Part shown: piece by piece, positions 1 to 7,949 of the stretch
How the letters are laid out: each line of letters starts with the position of its first letter
How positions within the stretch are numbered: the stretch's first letter is position 1
DNA from: DATBGO01 sp963695645
GTDB lineage: Bacteria; Actinomycetota; Actinomycetes; Streptosporangiales; Streptosporangiaceae
Length of the DNA stretch: 64,000 nucleotides
Reading direction: 5' to 3'
Assembly: GCA_963695645.1 (NCBI GenBank)
Contig: CAVOHC010000012.1
Span: 62,001 to 126,000, forward strand
The notes under the pieces: model-generated
The model's input: only the letters and a program-made list of their open reading frames with translations
Databases searched by the model: none
Told to the model about the DNA's origin: nothing
Position numbers and translations under genes: made by a program

Positions 1-1
1 C

Positions 2-1663
2 CCGGTCGCGTCCGCCAACCGGTACGAGGACGGCTTCTACGTCACCTGCGAGAAGGTGGGATCGAACCACGAGCTGCACAAGGACTGGCTCGTCAAGGCT
101 GCTCGCAGCGTGCGCACACCGATGTACTGGGCGCTGGACGAGAAATGCCGGATCGCAGGCTGTTACATCGTCGCCGAGGCCCTGCACCGCCTGATCGACC
201 AAGAGGGCCTCGACTACGTACAGCCATTCATGGACGAGGCGGTCGAGGAGGGCCGGCAGATCTTCCTCGCCCGCATCCGGGAGCGTCTAGTCCCGGGTGA
301 ATACCAGACCGCCTCGTTCATCGACATGCCAATGGCTGATAAGGCGTGGCACCCGGAATCGCGTGTCGACCTGCTCATGCACGCACCGCTACGGCTGACC
401 ATCGGTCGCGGCGGTGAGTTCCATATGTCCATGGACGGGGCGAGCGGGACAGTGAACGCTCCCTTCAACGCCTCTGAGGGCTCCATGCAAGGGGCGCTGT
501 GGGTGCTTATCACGCAGACACTGATCTATGACGGCAAAGTGAATGATGGCGCCTACCTCGCCGCCAAGCATTACTTCCCGCCCGGAAGCTGGTGCAACGC
601 ACAGGACCCGGCACTGGCCTACGGCACCCCGTGGGCATTTCTCATTCCATCGTTCACCGGCCTTTTCCGCTGCCTGTCCCGCGGCTACTACAGCCGCGGC
701 TACCGGGAGGAGATCGTCACCGGCTACGGGTTCACCGGCGACCCGCTCCAGGGCGGCGGGCTGCTCGCCGACGGCACGACGTACTTTCCGGTGTCGAACT
801 TCGAGTTGTGCTCGGTCGGGCTGGGAGCCCGCGGGACGATGGACGGCCTTGACGCCGCATACGCCATGTGGAACCCCGAGTCCGACATGGGGGACGCCGA
901 GGTCTGGGAAACGATCGAGTCGGGCCTGCTGTACCTGTCCCGCAGGTTCAAGCCGGACACCGCCGGTTACGGCAAGTACCGCGGCGGTTCCGGCTGGGAG
1001 GCCCTGCGCTACGTGCACGGAGTGGCGAGCTTGCAGTTGTACTCCTTCCGGGAGGGACGGGCCTTCCACGGAGGGGCTGGCATCTTCGGTGGTTACCCCA
1101 ACTCCGCCGACTACAAGGTCTGGGCCCACAACACGAACATGCCGCAGCTGGCAGCCGCCCAGCAGCCCTATCCGCTCGGCGAGTATTCGCCGTCAGCCTC
1201 CGAGATCGATGCGCTCGTGCAGGGCGACATCACCCGCGTCAACGAAGGGCTCATGTTCCCGGAGGTCTTCGGCAACAGCGACCTGTTCCTGTCCCTGTTC
1301 TCCGGGGGCCCGGGCTACGGCGACCCGCTCGAGCGCGACCCGGCCGCGATCACCCACGACGTCGAGCGGCACGTCTACCTGCCCGAGACCGCCCGCCGCG
1401 CGTTCGGCGTAGTCGTGGACGCCAACGGCGAGGGACCGGTGGTAGACGAGAAGGCGACCGCCGCCGAGCGCGACCGGCTGCGGCAGCGGCGCGCCGCTCG
1501 GGCCGTCCCATATGACGACTTTTACCAGCGGGAACGCGCCCGGCTGCTGGCAGGCGCCTTGATCGCACCAGTGAAGCTGATGTACCGGCAGTCGATGGCG
1601 TCCCCAGACTGGGCCCGCGAGTTCCGCAGTTTCTGGGACCTGCCCGACACCTTCGACATGTAA
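2..1663 (+). CDS. acxB: Acetone carboxylase alpha subunit, 5' partial
   Basis: The reading frame is already open at base 2 and has no stop before 1663, so the start lies outside the window. The visible 554 residues are the C-terminal part of a hydantoinase B/oxoprolinase-type subunit, a family that is usually about 770 residues. Acetone carboxylase (alpha2beta2gamma2) carboxylates acetone to acetoacetate at the cost of ATP in the cytoplasm. The identification rests on the hydantoinase-B-like body rich in Gly, Trp and aromatic residues and on the gamma subunit 10 bases downstream. The beta subunit (hydantoinase A-like) would be expected upstream, outside the window. A related ketone carboxylase, such as acetophenone carboxylase, is the main alternative, but the gamma partner favours acetone carboxylase. 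Confidence 0.85.
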   Translation, partial: PVASANRYEDGFYVTCEKVGSNHELHKDWLVKAARSVRTPMYWALDEKCRIAGCYIVAEALHRLIDQEGLDYVQPFMDEAVEEGRQIFLARIRERLVPGEYQTASFIDMPMADKAWHPESRVDLLMHAPLRLTIGRGGEFHMSMDGASGTVNAPFNASEGSMQGALWVLITQTLIYDGKVNDGAYLAAKHYFPPGSWCNAQDPALAYGTPWAFLIPSFTGLFRCLSRGYYSRGYREEIVTGYGFTGDPLQGGGLLADGTTYFPVSNFELCSVGLGARGTMDGLDAAYAMWNPESDMGDAEVWETIESGLLYLSRRFKPDTAGYGKYRGGSGWEALRYVHGVASLQLYSFREGRAFHGGAGIFGGYPNSADYKVWAHNTNMPQLAAAQQPYPLGEYSPSASEIDALVQGDITRVNEGLMFPEVFGNSDLFLSLFSGGPGYGDPLERDPAAITHDVERHVYLPETARRAFGVVVDANGEGPVVDEKATAAERDRLRQRRAARAVPYDDFYQRERARLLAGALIAPVKLMYRQSMASPDWAREFRSFWDLPDTFDM

Positions 1664-1673
1664 GGAGCCGACG

Positions 1674-2174
1674 ATGCCGTCTCTCGATGGGAAGGGCTTG
1701 GCCGACCTGCTCGACGGCAAGCTGCCGTGGCAACAGCTCAAGGGTGTGATGTCAGCCACCAAAGACCCGTCGCGGTTCGACCTGTACCTGCAGGTACTGC
1801 AGGAGCGCGCCGCCTTCGATGACAAGATCCTGCTCCCACTCGCCGAGCACCTGTTCGTCGTCGCGCGCGACGGGCGGCGCGTCGTCATATGCGACTGCGG
1901 CCATGTGTTCGGCCCAGTCGACCGCAACTGGAAGCGCGAGACCCGCATTCTCGTCCGCGACTCCGAGGAACTCCTGGAAGAGATCTACGATCAGTACCAC
2001 CGCTGCGACCCGCAGTGGATGGAGCTGCGGGAGTATTTCTGCCCAGGCTGCTGGTCGCTGCTGGAGGTCGAGGCGGTACCGCCCGGATACCCCGTGCTGT
2101 TCGACTTCAAGCCGGACATCGACGCGTTCTACGAGAACTTTCTCGGACGCCCGGCACCGGACCGCATCACCTGA
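1674..2174 (+). CDS. acxC: Acetone carboxylase gamma subunit
   Basis: This 166-residue protein matches the acetone carboxylase gamma subunit in length and landmarks. These are an N-terminal DGKLPW segment, KDPSRFDLYLQVLQER near residues 28-44, a CDCGH element, a CPGC element and LEVEAVPPGYPVLFDF near the C-terminus. The paired cysteines probably bind a metal; other family members bind zinc. The gene follows the alpha subunit by 10 bases with GGAG just before the ATG, so the two are co-transcribed. The subunit is needed for ATP-dependent carboxylation of acetone to acetoacetate. I am confident of the family. Confidence 0.9.
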   Translation: MPSLDGKGLADLLDGKLPWQQLKGVMSATKDPSRFDLYLQVLQERAAFDDKILLPLAEHLFVVARDGRRVVICDCGHVFGPVDRNWKRETRILVRDSEELLEEIYDQYHRCDPQWMELREYFCPGCWSLLEVEAVPPGYPVLFDFKPDIDAFYENFLGRPAPDRIT

Positions 2175-2291
2175 CCGGACCTGCCGACACTGCGGATAGC
2201 AGCGCTGCAACTGGCGGCAAGATCAGCCAGCGCTGCAGGCTTTCCTGCCTCCCGTCGTGGAGTGGGCTCCTGCCTGGCCGGGAATGAGCAG

Positions 2292-2729
2292 ATGGTGACA
2301 GACAACACACCACAGCTGTCCGGGCTCTTCGGCGTCTATCTGCAGGTTGGTGACCTTGACCGCTCGCTGTCGTTCTACCGTGACGTGCTGGCGCTGGAGG
2401 TTGTGCGGAACGACGGCGGGCTGGCGGTACTGCACGGCCGCCGGGCCCCCGCCGACTCGCTGGTGATCCGGGAGCTCGACAAGGCCGCCCGGCACAATAT
2501 GGGCGAAGCCGGGGTAACGCGCGTCCTCTGGCGTGTAGCGGACCCCGCCGAACTGGACAGCGCCGAGGAACTCCTGACCCGGCAGCAGGTGCGTTACCAG
2601 CGGCATCGCGACGCGGAAGTCGACGGCATCACAATGCACGATCCCGACGGGCTCGAAATCGTGCTCCTGTGGATCGGCGAGAAAGGCCCCGCCACCGGGC
2701 CACCAGCATGGCTCTACTGGTACCACTGA
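2292..2729 (+). CDS. VOC-family (glyoxalase/bleomycin resistance-like) protein
   Basis: This is a single vicinal-oxygen-chelate domain. The N-terminal half reads GVYLQVGDLDRSLSFYRDVL, and the C-terminal half ends with the typical DPDGLEIVLLW strand. Such domains dimerise to form metal-dependent dioxygenases, isomerases or binding proteins; the substrate cannot be read from the sequence. An in-frame GTG at 2262 would add ten residues, but the ATG at 2292 gives the normal domain start. The gene lies 117 bases after acxC in the same direction and could belong to the same transcript, although nothing links it to acetone use. The usual metal-ligand positions are not all obvious, so catalysis is uncertain. 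Confidence 0.75.
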   Translation: MVTDNTPQLSGLFGVYLQVGDLDRSLSFYRDVLALEVVRNDGGLAVLHGRRAPADSLVIRELDKAARHNMGEAGVTRVLWRVADPAELDSAEELLTRQQVRYQRHRDAEVDGITMHDPDGLEIVLLWIGEKGPATGPPAWLYWYH

Positions 2730-2974
2730 ACGGCAGGCCGCCTTCGCTGCGCTTGTCATGGTCGTAGCTGCCGGCGTCCGGGGTTCGGCGGCTCCCCGAG
2801 CCGGCCCAGAGGTGCCGGCCACCTATACCCCCGGGTATGCCCGGCTGGCGCTGGCGGAGGGTGACCCGAAGCGTGCGGCGCGGCCGAAAGGCGCGGCCGA
2901 GGGCCTGCGCCGGCGGGTCGGCCTGCCGGTCTGGCCTCATCTCGCCAAGAGATCCGGAACGTAGAAGTGAGCCC

Positions 2975-3664
2975 TCAGGTCCCGGGCGCCGGCGTCTCGC
3001 CGCGTGGATCGAAGAGTTCATCGCGGTCTCGGCCGGCACCCGCCGAGATGTCCCCATAGAGGGCCGCGAATGCACTCATGATCTTCTCGAACGGCAGGTC
3101 GGCGAAGCTGCCTCGTTCCGCCACGTAATTCATGTGGCGCCGGCCGTCCGCCGAGTACTCGTGGAACAGGGCGTCGCTGCGGCCATCAAACTCAAGCGGC
3201 CGTACCCCGAAGCGTTCACAAAGCTCAATGTTGAAGGCGGGGGTCGCTTTCACCCACCGGCCGGCAAGCCGGAACTCGGTGAAGCCGTGGAAGACGAACA
3301 GGTCCGTCCCGAGCCGGGCGAGCAGCTTCTCGCTTGCCAGGTGATTGCGCACGTCCGCGAAACCCAGCCGGGCGGGGACGCCAACGGCACGGGCGAGCGC
3401 GGCCAGCACCACGGCCTTGGGGATGCAGTAAGCAGCCCGCTGCCCGAAGACCGTGCTCGCGCGGTAGTCGTCCGGATTCCTGGTGATCGAATAGGGGTCA
3501 TACCGGATCCCGTCGCGCACCACGTAGAAGAGCCGCATGGCGCGTTCCTCATCGCTGGTGGCGCCAGCGGCTACCTCCTCCGCACGGCGCCTGATGCTCG
3601 GAGTGTCGCAGTCGATGAACCAGGTAGGGCGCAGATACGGCTCAAGGTCCTCAGCGACGGGCAC
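2975..3664 (-). CDS. Transglutaminase-like superfamily protein
   Basis: The 229-residue protein carries a transglutaminase-like (papain-fold) core. A Cys lies in AAYCIPKAVVLAALARAVG (about residues 77-95), followed by the characteristic VPARLGFADVRNH segment and a downstream His in VFHGFTEF, then WVKATPAFN, where the Asp of a classical triad would sit. Bacterial members act as cysteine peptidases or amidases or are non-catalytic; the substrate is unknown. There is no signal peptide, so it is probably cytoplasmic. It is transcribed convergently to the VOC gene. The extra C-terminal 40 residues are acidic and low-complexity. Confidence 0.75.
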   Translation of the reverse strand: MPVAEDLEPYLRPTWFIDCDTPSIRRRAEEVAAGATSDEERAMRLFYVVRDGIRYDPYSITRNPDDYRASTVFGQRAAYCIPKAVVLAALARAVGVPARLGFADVRNHLASEKLLARLGTDLFVFHGFTEFRLAGRWVKATPAFNIELCERFGVRPLEFDGRSDALFHEYSADGRRHMNYVAERGSFADLPFEKIMSAFAALYGDISAGAGRDRDELFDPRGETPAPGT

Positions 3665-3871
3665 AAGCCCAGTCTACGTTCGTTTCCGACCGGAGTCGGG
3701 TGCTGACAGGCGGCGAGGCCAGGCGGCCGCCGCGACTGGGCCGGAGGGTGATCTTGGCATCCCCCAGGGAAACAGCCGGATCTCGAACGGGCTCGGCCCG
3801 ATGTGGATCCAGCAGTACCAGCGGAACCCGCAGCAGCAGGGGATCGCCGGGAGGGGAACGGTGTCCATGGC
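3651..3871 (-). pseudogene. Possible small gene broken by a 1-base deletion in a G tract
   Basis: On the minus strand, ATG at 3871 opens about 39 codons with almost exclusively G/C third positions: a Cys-rich CCCGFRWYCW stretch, then IGPSPFEIRLFPWG. At the run of five Gs (3760-3764) the high GC3 signal jumps to the neighbouring frame, which continues as DAKITLRPSRGG to a stop at 3651. One extra G would join the two halves into a protein of about 73 residues ending at the start of the transglutaminase gene. I do not recognise the family. This may be a true frameshift, a sequencing error or chance. Confidence 0.3.
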
Positions 3872-4532
3872 CATGAGAAACTTGGCCGTTGACAAACGGC
3901 CCGGTCCTCGTGGTCGCCCTGGCGCTCTTCCTTGTGTTCGTCACAGCGTTCCCGCTAACTGGCCGCGCTACGGCAAGGCGTAGATTGATAGTAGGGGACG
4001 GGGGGCAGGGGTAATTATGAACGATCAGGAGTGCGACAGCACTAGCGGGCATCGCCGCTATGAGCCAGGGTGTCGGCCTCGGATCAGCTACGGCAGCTAG
4101 CGGCCGCAGCGCAAAGCCGGTCGTCGTCTACTAGCCGGGCCGTCCGCATATGGGCGCGCCAGCGCTGAGCCGACCGGGCTGAACGCCGACACCTACTTGC
4201 GCGGCTGGGCGGTGGATTCCATATCCGGCCCGTTCGGCGCCATGGATCGGGCATCGGTTCTGAGAACCGGCCAGGTTCCAGAATCCGGTCCGCAGGCTGC
4301 CAATGGCCCGTCACCAGCATCAACAACGGTGGACTTCGCCCTTTTTCTACCGGCGCCAAAGCGGGTGCCAGCGATTCAGGGCTCGGTGCATAATCCCACG
4401 AGTTGGGGATGGCATTCCACCCGCATGCAACTGTCCGCTGATCATGGTCAAATCACGCAGTCCTGGTTCTGGGACTGGCACCAGCCGCCCGGCTTTCTGG
4501 TGGATCCTCAGCCACCAGATAGGTGGCGGGTT
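3872..4532. other. Gene-poor stretch with a possible secretory-gene relic
   Basis: No convincing intact gene is visible. Near 4018-4133 (+) one frame reads like a secretion signal (TALAGIAAMSQGVGLGSATAA) followed within a few codons by a stop. The likely ATG at 4018 is one base out of frame, so this looks like a decayed exported-protein gene. The remainder (4134-4532) shows no coding signal or strong structure that I can support. Confidence 0.35.
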
Positions 4533-4710
4533 CTGACCGCTGGCTCTGGCCCTTTCCGGAGGTCCGGAGGGAACGTTCAGCCGAACGAGCCAAATCAAAG
4601 GGGGGAGGTGTTATGCAACTCAATATTAACGGAAAGTTGGTGGCCATCGTTGCCGCGGCAGCCGTGGCATGCTCTGGTCTTGGCCTGGCTGTGTCACAAG
4701 CAGTCAGCTC
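4533..4710 (+). repeat. Duplicated leader plus signal-peptide module, copy 1
   Basis: This stretch is repeated with high identity at 5179-5351. It starts with an identical 19-base block, contains a 12-base (near-)palindrome and a purine-rich Shine-Dalgarno, and runs through the first 30-odd codons of the secreted protein. The duplication therefore includes the regulatory leader as well as the N-terminus, while the mature domains downstream are unrelated. Confidence 0.8.
4575..4586 (+). promoter_or_regulatory. Near-palindrome upstream of secreted paralogue 1
   Basis: GTTCAGCCGAAC lies 26 bases before the ATG at 4613. The equivalent site in the second copy is a perfect palindrome. It could be an operator or an RNA stem in the 5' UTR; the sequence alone cannot decide. 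Confidence 0.4.
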
Positions 4711-5182
4711 AGCGGCCCCGCAGCCTGCGGCTGTTCCCAAGGTGGTAACGCCGGCACCGACACCGAAAAAGGCGACGGCGCCGAAACCGGAAGAGACACA
4801 GGCGCCACCGCCACAGAACCAGATCATCATCAACAACAATCCACCGGCTACGGTGGCACCGACACCGCCGCCTGCTGCTGTAACGGCCGATCCGTGGGGT
4901 GTCGTGCAGACATACTACGGAGACATCCAGTCCGGCGACTACGGTGATGCGTGGGCACTTCTAGGGAGCGGTGCGATCACTGGCCAGACCTACGGTCAAT
5001 TCGCCGCAGGTTTTGCCAATTCAGCTAACCAAGTGGTGACGGAGAATTGGGAGTCGGGCGACACGGTCAACATCAACGTCTCCGCTTTGGACACGGCAAC
5101 TGGAGTGGTCCAGTACTTCAGTGGGTCTTACACGGTGGATAACGGCATCATCACGTCCGCCAGTCTGACTCAGACCGGCTGA
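4613..5182 (+). CDS. Secreted protein with Pro/Ala linker (paralogue 1)
   Basis: The ATG at 4613 is chosen because it follows a strong GGGGGGAGG Shine-Dalgarno and opens directly into a signal sequence shared with the next gene (MQLNINGK, then a hydrophobic core with a lone Cys and an AVSSA-type end). Residues about 40-75 are a Pro/Ala/Thr/Lys-rich linker that ends in a QIIINNNP motif. The C-terminal 85 residues form a small domain beginning DPWGVVQTYYGDIQSGDYGDAW, typical of secreted NTF2-like domains, and end with GIITSASLTQTG. The Cys in the signal region could be a lipidation site (ACSG), which would make it a lipoprotein. Function is unknown. Confidence 0.75.
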   Translation: MQLNINGKLVAIVAAAAVACSGLGLAVSQAVSSAAPQPAAVPKVVTPAPTPKKATAPKPEETQAPPPQNQIIINNNPPATVAPTPPPAAVTADPWGVVQTYYGDIQSGDYGDAWALLGSGAITGQTYGQFAAGFANSANQVVTENWESGDTVNINVSALDTATGVVQYFSGSYTVDNGIITSASLTQTG

Positions 5183-5351
5183 CCGCTGGCTCTGGCCTCC
5201 AGAGGGCTGGGGGAGCGTTCGGCCGAACGGGCCAAATCAAGGGGGGAGTTGCTATGCAACTCAATATCAACGGAAAGGTGGCGGCCATCGTTGCCGCATC
5301 AGCCGTTGCATGCTCTGGTCTCGGCCTGGCTGTTTCACAAGCAGTCAGCTC
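5179..5351 (+). repeat. Duplicated leader plus signal-peptide module, copy 2
   Basis: This is the second copy of the module at 4533-4710. It begins immediately after the stop codon of paralogue 1 and is offset by about 641-646 bases. Identity is highest in the leader, the Shine-Dalgarno region and the signal-peptide codons. Confidence 0.8.
5217..5228 (+). promoter_or_regulatory. Perfect 12-base palindrome upstream of secreted paralogue 2
   Basis: GTTCGGCCGAAC is a perfect palindrome 25 bases before the ATG at 5254. It sits at nearly the same spacing as its counterpart at 4575-4586. Conservation of both copies suggests regulation by a dimeric repressor or by RNA structure. Confidence 0.45.
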
Positions 5352-5736
5352 ACCGGCACCGCAGGCTGCGCCTCCTGCCAAGGCGGTAACGTTGCCAACG
5401 GCAGCCAATCCGACGCCCACAGCACCAGCACCGCAGAACAAGATCATCATCAACAACAACCCAGTGTCACCGAATGTGGGTGTTCCGGCGAATCCCAATT
5501 ACGGTGCCGGTCAGTTCCCGACGTACGAAGCCGACATCGCCAATGCCGGTATCGCCGCGCCGGCCGGATGGCTGGACACCACAGGTGAGCAGCTCTGCAA
5601 CGACTGGGCTGCTGGCGAAGGGACTTCACAGACCGACCCGCAGCTGCTGGCTGGCGGGATCTACCAGCAGCATCTGGCGATCTTCGACGAGCTCACCAAC
5701 AACGATCTCTGCCCAGGCCTTACGCCCGGACCCTGA
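5254..5736 (+). CDS. Secreted DUF732-like protein (paralogue 2)
   Basis: This 160-residue protein has nearly the same signal sequence as the preceding gene and a shorter Pro/Ala/Thr linker ending in KIIINNNP. The C-terminal domain (about residues 85-158) has the pattern of actinobacterial DUF732 domains: an early helix with NAGI, a mid Cys in GEQLCNDWAAG and a terminal Cys in NDLCPG that could form a disulfide. DUF732 proteins are exported; their role is not established. The strong Shine-Dalgarno (AAGGGGGGAG) and the duplicated leader support the start. It is probably co-regulated with paralogue 1. Confidence 0.75.
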   Translation: MQLNINGKVAAIVAASAVACSGLGLAVSQAVSSPAPQAAPPAKAVTLPTAANPTPTAPAPQNKIIINNNPVSPNVGVPANPNYGAGQFPTYEADIANAGIAAPAGWLDTTGEQLCNDWAAGEGTSQTDPQLLAGGIYQQHLAIFDELTNNDLCPGLTPGP

Positions 5737-5846
5737 CGGCTGGCCATGACTTCCTCTGAATGGCAAGGGTCACCCCCGCACCGTGGCGTACTGTCCGCCA
5801 CTCGCCCGGTGTTGCGGGACGGTGTGATGGCTTACAAGATGTGGCC

Positions 5847-6488
5847 ATGACTGGTGAGCTCTCCCCGACTGGAGATGGCCCCGGCACCGGGGCCGGGCCC
5901 GAGCTGCGCGCCTCGCATGAAGACAGGGACCGGGTTGTCGAGATCCTCCGGGTCGCGGCTGGCGACGGGCGGCTGACCGCAGCCGAGCTTGACGAGCGCC
6001 TGGAGGCGGCTCTGACCGCCCGCACTAACAGCGAGCTGGCGGTGCTGACCGCTGATCTGCCAGCGGTGGCTGGCCAGCCGGGCGGAGTCGCACCGCAGGC
6101 CAAGGACCTCGCCCGGATCGACTGCCAGGGTGCGGCTACCCAGCGGGTTGGCGGCTGGGTAGTCCCGCAGCGGATGGAGATCCGTGCGGTCGGCGGCACG
6201 GTGAGGCTCGATTTCACCGAGCCGGTGATCACCGGGCCCACGCTGCAGATCAAGGCCGCGGTGCGGGGCGGCAGCCTCGTCCTGGTGACCAAGCCCGGCA
6301 TCGAGGTTGATGCCGATGACGTGGCGGTGCGTGGCGGCAGCGTCAAAGTCCGGCCGGGCACCAGCTCGAACCGGCCAGTGATCCTCAGAGTTGAGGTATC
6401 GGGCGAGGCTCGAGGCGGCAGCATTGTGGCGGGACCGCCGTGGCGGACATTCTGGCAATGGCTGCTGCGCAAGCCAAGACCGTCGTAG
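5847..6488 (+). CDS. DUF1707 (SHOCT-like) domain protein
   Basis: After about 15 Gly/Pro-rich residues comes a clear DUF1707 domain: LRASHEDRDRVVEILR, then GDGRLTAAELDERLEAALTARTNSEL and LTADLP. The C-terminal half is beta-rich with repeated GG(S/T)V turns (GGTVRLDF, RGGSLVLV, RGGSVKVR), resembling the LiaF-like domain often joined to DUF1707. There is no membrane helix, unlike many relatives. The role is unknown; relatives are cytoplasmic or membrane-associated stress-type proteins of actinobacteria. An upstream in-frame ATG at 5760 would add 29 residues without family support, so I prefer 5847. Confidence 0.8.
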   Translation: MTGELSPTGDGPGTGAGPELRASHEDRDRVVEILRVAAGDGRLTAAELDERLEAALTARTNSELAVLTADLPAVAGQPGGVAPQAKDLARIDCQGAATQRVGGWVVPQRMEIRAVGGTVRLDFTEPVITGPTLQIKAAVRGGSLVLVTKPGIEVDADDVAVRGGSVKVRPGTSSNRPVILRVEVSGEARGGSIVAGPPWRTFWQWLLRKPRPS

Positions 6489-6538
6489 GGGCTGGAAACT
6501 GTTGAACGCCTAGCGCCCGATAGTGTCCGCCAGTGCCG

Positions 6539-6544
6539 TATAAT
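6539..6544 (+). promoter_or_regulatory. -10 box for a leaderless tnpA transcript
   Basis: A perfect TATAAT lies at 6539-6544. Transcription would be expected to start about 7 bases downstream, which is exactly the GTG start codon of tnpA at 6551, with no room for a Shine-Dalgarno. No good -35 hexamer is visible. Confidence 0.5.
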
Positions 6545-6550
6545 GGTCGC

Positions 6551-7123
6551 GTGAACCTGAAGGAGTGGGCGGCGCAGCAGGGCGTGGGCTATACAACCGC
6601 CCGCCGCTGGCTCGCGGACGGCATGCTTCCCGTCCCGGCCCGCAAAGTCGGCGGCCTCATCCTGGTAGACGAGCCAGCACCGTCCTCAGCCGCGGGAATG
6701 GCAGTCGTCTACGCCCGCGTCTCATCCGCTGACCAGAAAACTGACCTGGACCGGCAGGTCGCGCGGGTAACCGGATGGGCTACCAGCCAGGGTGTCGCCG
6801 TGGACCGGGTGGTGACCGAGGTCGGATCCGCGCTAAACGGGAAGCGCCGCAAATTCCTGGCACTGCTCCGCGACCCGGCCGTGACAATGATCTTCGTGGA
6901 GCACCGGGACAGGTTTGCCAGGTTCGGCGCCGAATACGTTGAGGCGGCGCTGTCAGCGCAGGGCCGCAAGCTGCTGGTCATGGACCCGGCCGGGGTGGAC
7001 GACGACCTGGTCCGGGACGTGACCGAGATCCTGACGTCGCTGTGCGCCCGGCTGTACGGCCGCCGGGCCGCCGCTAACCGAGCGCAGCGGGCAGTCGAGG
7101 CTGCCACCAGGGCGGACTCGTGA
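6551..7123 (+). CDS. tnpA: IS607-family serine transposase/resolvase TnpA
   Basis: The 190-residue protein starts with a MerR-like helix-turn-helix (LKEWAAQQGVGYTTARRWLADGMLPVP) followed by a serine recombinase domain. Its catalytic serine lies in VVYARVSSADQKTDLDRQ, with downstream VEHRDRFARFG and a C-terminal LTSLCARLYGRRAA helix. This order (DNA-binding domain first) is diagnostic of IS607-type TnpA, which cuts and joins DNA through a phosphoserine intermediate. GTG at 6551 is chosen because it starts the HTH domain and fits the leaderless -10 box. Its last four bases overlap the tnpB relic. It looks intact. Confidence 0.9.
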   Translation: MNLKEWAAQQGVGYTTARRWLADGMLPVPARKVGGLILVDEPAPSSAAGMAVVYARVSSADQKTDLDRQVARVTGWATSQGVAVDRVVTEVGSALNGKRRKFLALLRDPAVTMIFVEHRDRFARFGAEYVEAALSAQGRKLLVMDPAGVDDDLVRDVTEILTSLCARLYGRRAAANRAQRAVEAATRADS

Positions 7124-7949
7124 GGAAATTTCAGGCCCGCGCCGGGGCCGGACTGCAGGCGTACCGGTTCGCACTGAACCCGACTCCGGCGCAGGAGCGT
7201 GCACTGCGGTCTCATTGCGGTGCGTCGCGGTTCGCTTTCAACTGGGCGGTGCGCCGTGTCAACGCCACCTGGTGGCAGCCGAAGGCCGAGGAGTCTACGG
7301 GATCCCTGAGGACCAGCGCGCACCATGGCGGTCCTGGTCGCTGCCGTCGCTGCGCAAGGACTGGAACCAGGCCAAGGGCACCGTCGCGCCGTGGTGGGCG
7401 GCCAGCGCTGACCTGGCACGCGCCCACGGCAGGGTCGCTGACCTGCGCCGCGACAGCACCCACAAGCTCACCACGGGCCTGGCCCGCGAGTACCGGACCA
7501 TCGTGGTCGAGGACCTGAACGTCGCCGGGATGACCCGGAACAGGCGCCTGGCCAGGCATATCGCCGACGCTAACTTCGGGGAGATCCGGCGGCAGCTCGC
7601 CTACAAGACGCAATGGCATGGCGGGCAGCTGATCGTGGCGGACCGGTGGTTCGCCTCCAGCAAGACATGCTCGGGCTGCGGCGCGGTGAAAGCCAAACTG
7701 GCCCTGTCCGAGCGCACCTAAGTCTGCACGGCCTACGGTGTCATCCTGGACCGGGACGTCAACGCCGCAGTCAACCTCGCCGGATACGGCAGGCAGGTCA
7801 TCGCCGGGAGTGGTCCGGAGATGCAAAACGGGCGCGGAGCCGGCCGTAAGTCATCCTCCGGGGTGCAGGTGGCCTTGAAACGTCAACCCGGCTCGGCTAC
7901 GGCCGGTCAGACCGGGACCGTCCCGCCGCAAGACGGGACTGCAGCATGA
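7120..7949 (+). pseudogene. tnpB: IS607 TnpB (RuvC-like, RNA-guided nuclease), degenerate
   Basis: The N-terminus (QAYRFALNPTPAQERALRSHCGASRFAFNWAV) is canonical TnpB. Around 7290-7296 the frame shifts, and homology resumes in another frame with VYGIPEDQRAPW through KDWNQAKGTVAPWWAA. It then jumps directly to SADLARAHGRVADLR, so roughly 200 residues, including the first RuvC aspartate, are missing. The frame continues through the zinc-finger start TCSGCGAVKAKLALSERT to an in-frame TAA at 7719, beyond which LDRDVNAAVNLAG and the tail persist to 7949. The second finger's Cys appears as Tyr (TAYG). It cannot make an active nuclease. Confidence 0.85.
7810..7949 (+). ncRNA. Possible relic of the TnpB guide RNA (reRNA/omega-RNA) region
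   Basis: TnpB elements encode a guide RNA overlapping the 3' end of tnpB and reaching the element's right end. This stretch is GC-rich and ends in a hairpin-prone segment (GGGACCGTCCCGCC...GACGGGAC), the kind of 3' structure expected. No transcript evidence exists, and the partner protein is dead. Confidence 0.3.

Noticed and set aside
2262..2291. GTG start for the VOC protein
   Set aside because: The ten extra residues precede the conserved domain and have no Shine-Dalgarno; ATG 2292 fits better.
4197..4748. 183-codon open frame overlapping the start of secreted paralogue 1
   Set aside because: It ends inside the well-supported secreted gene in another frame and its product is not protein-like.
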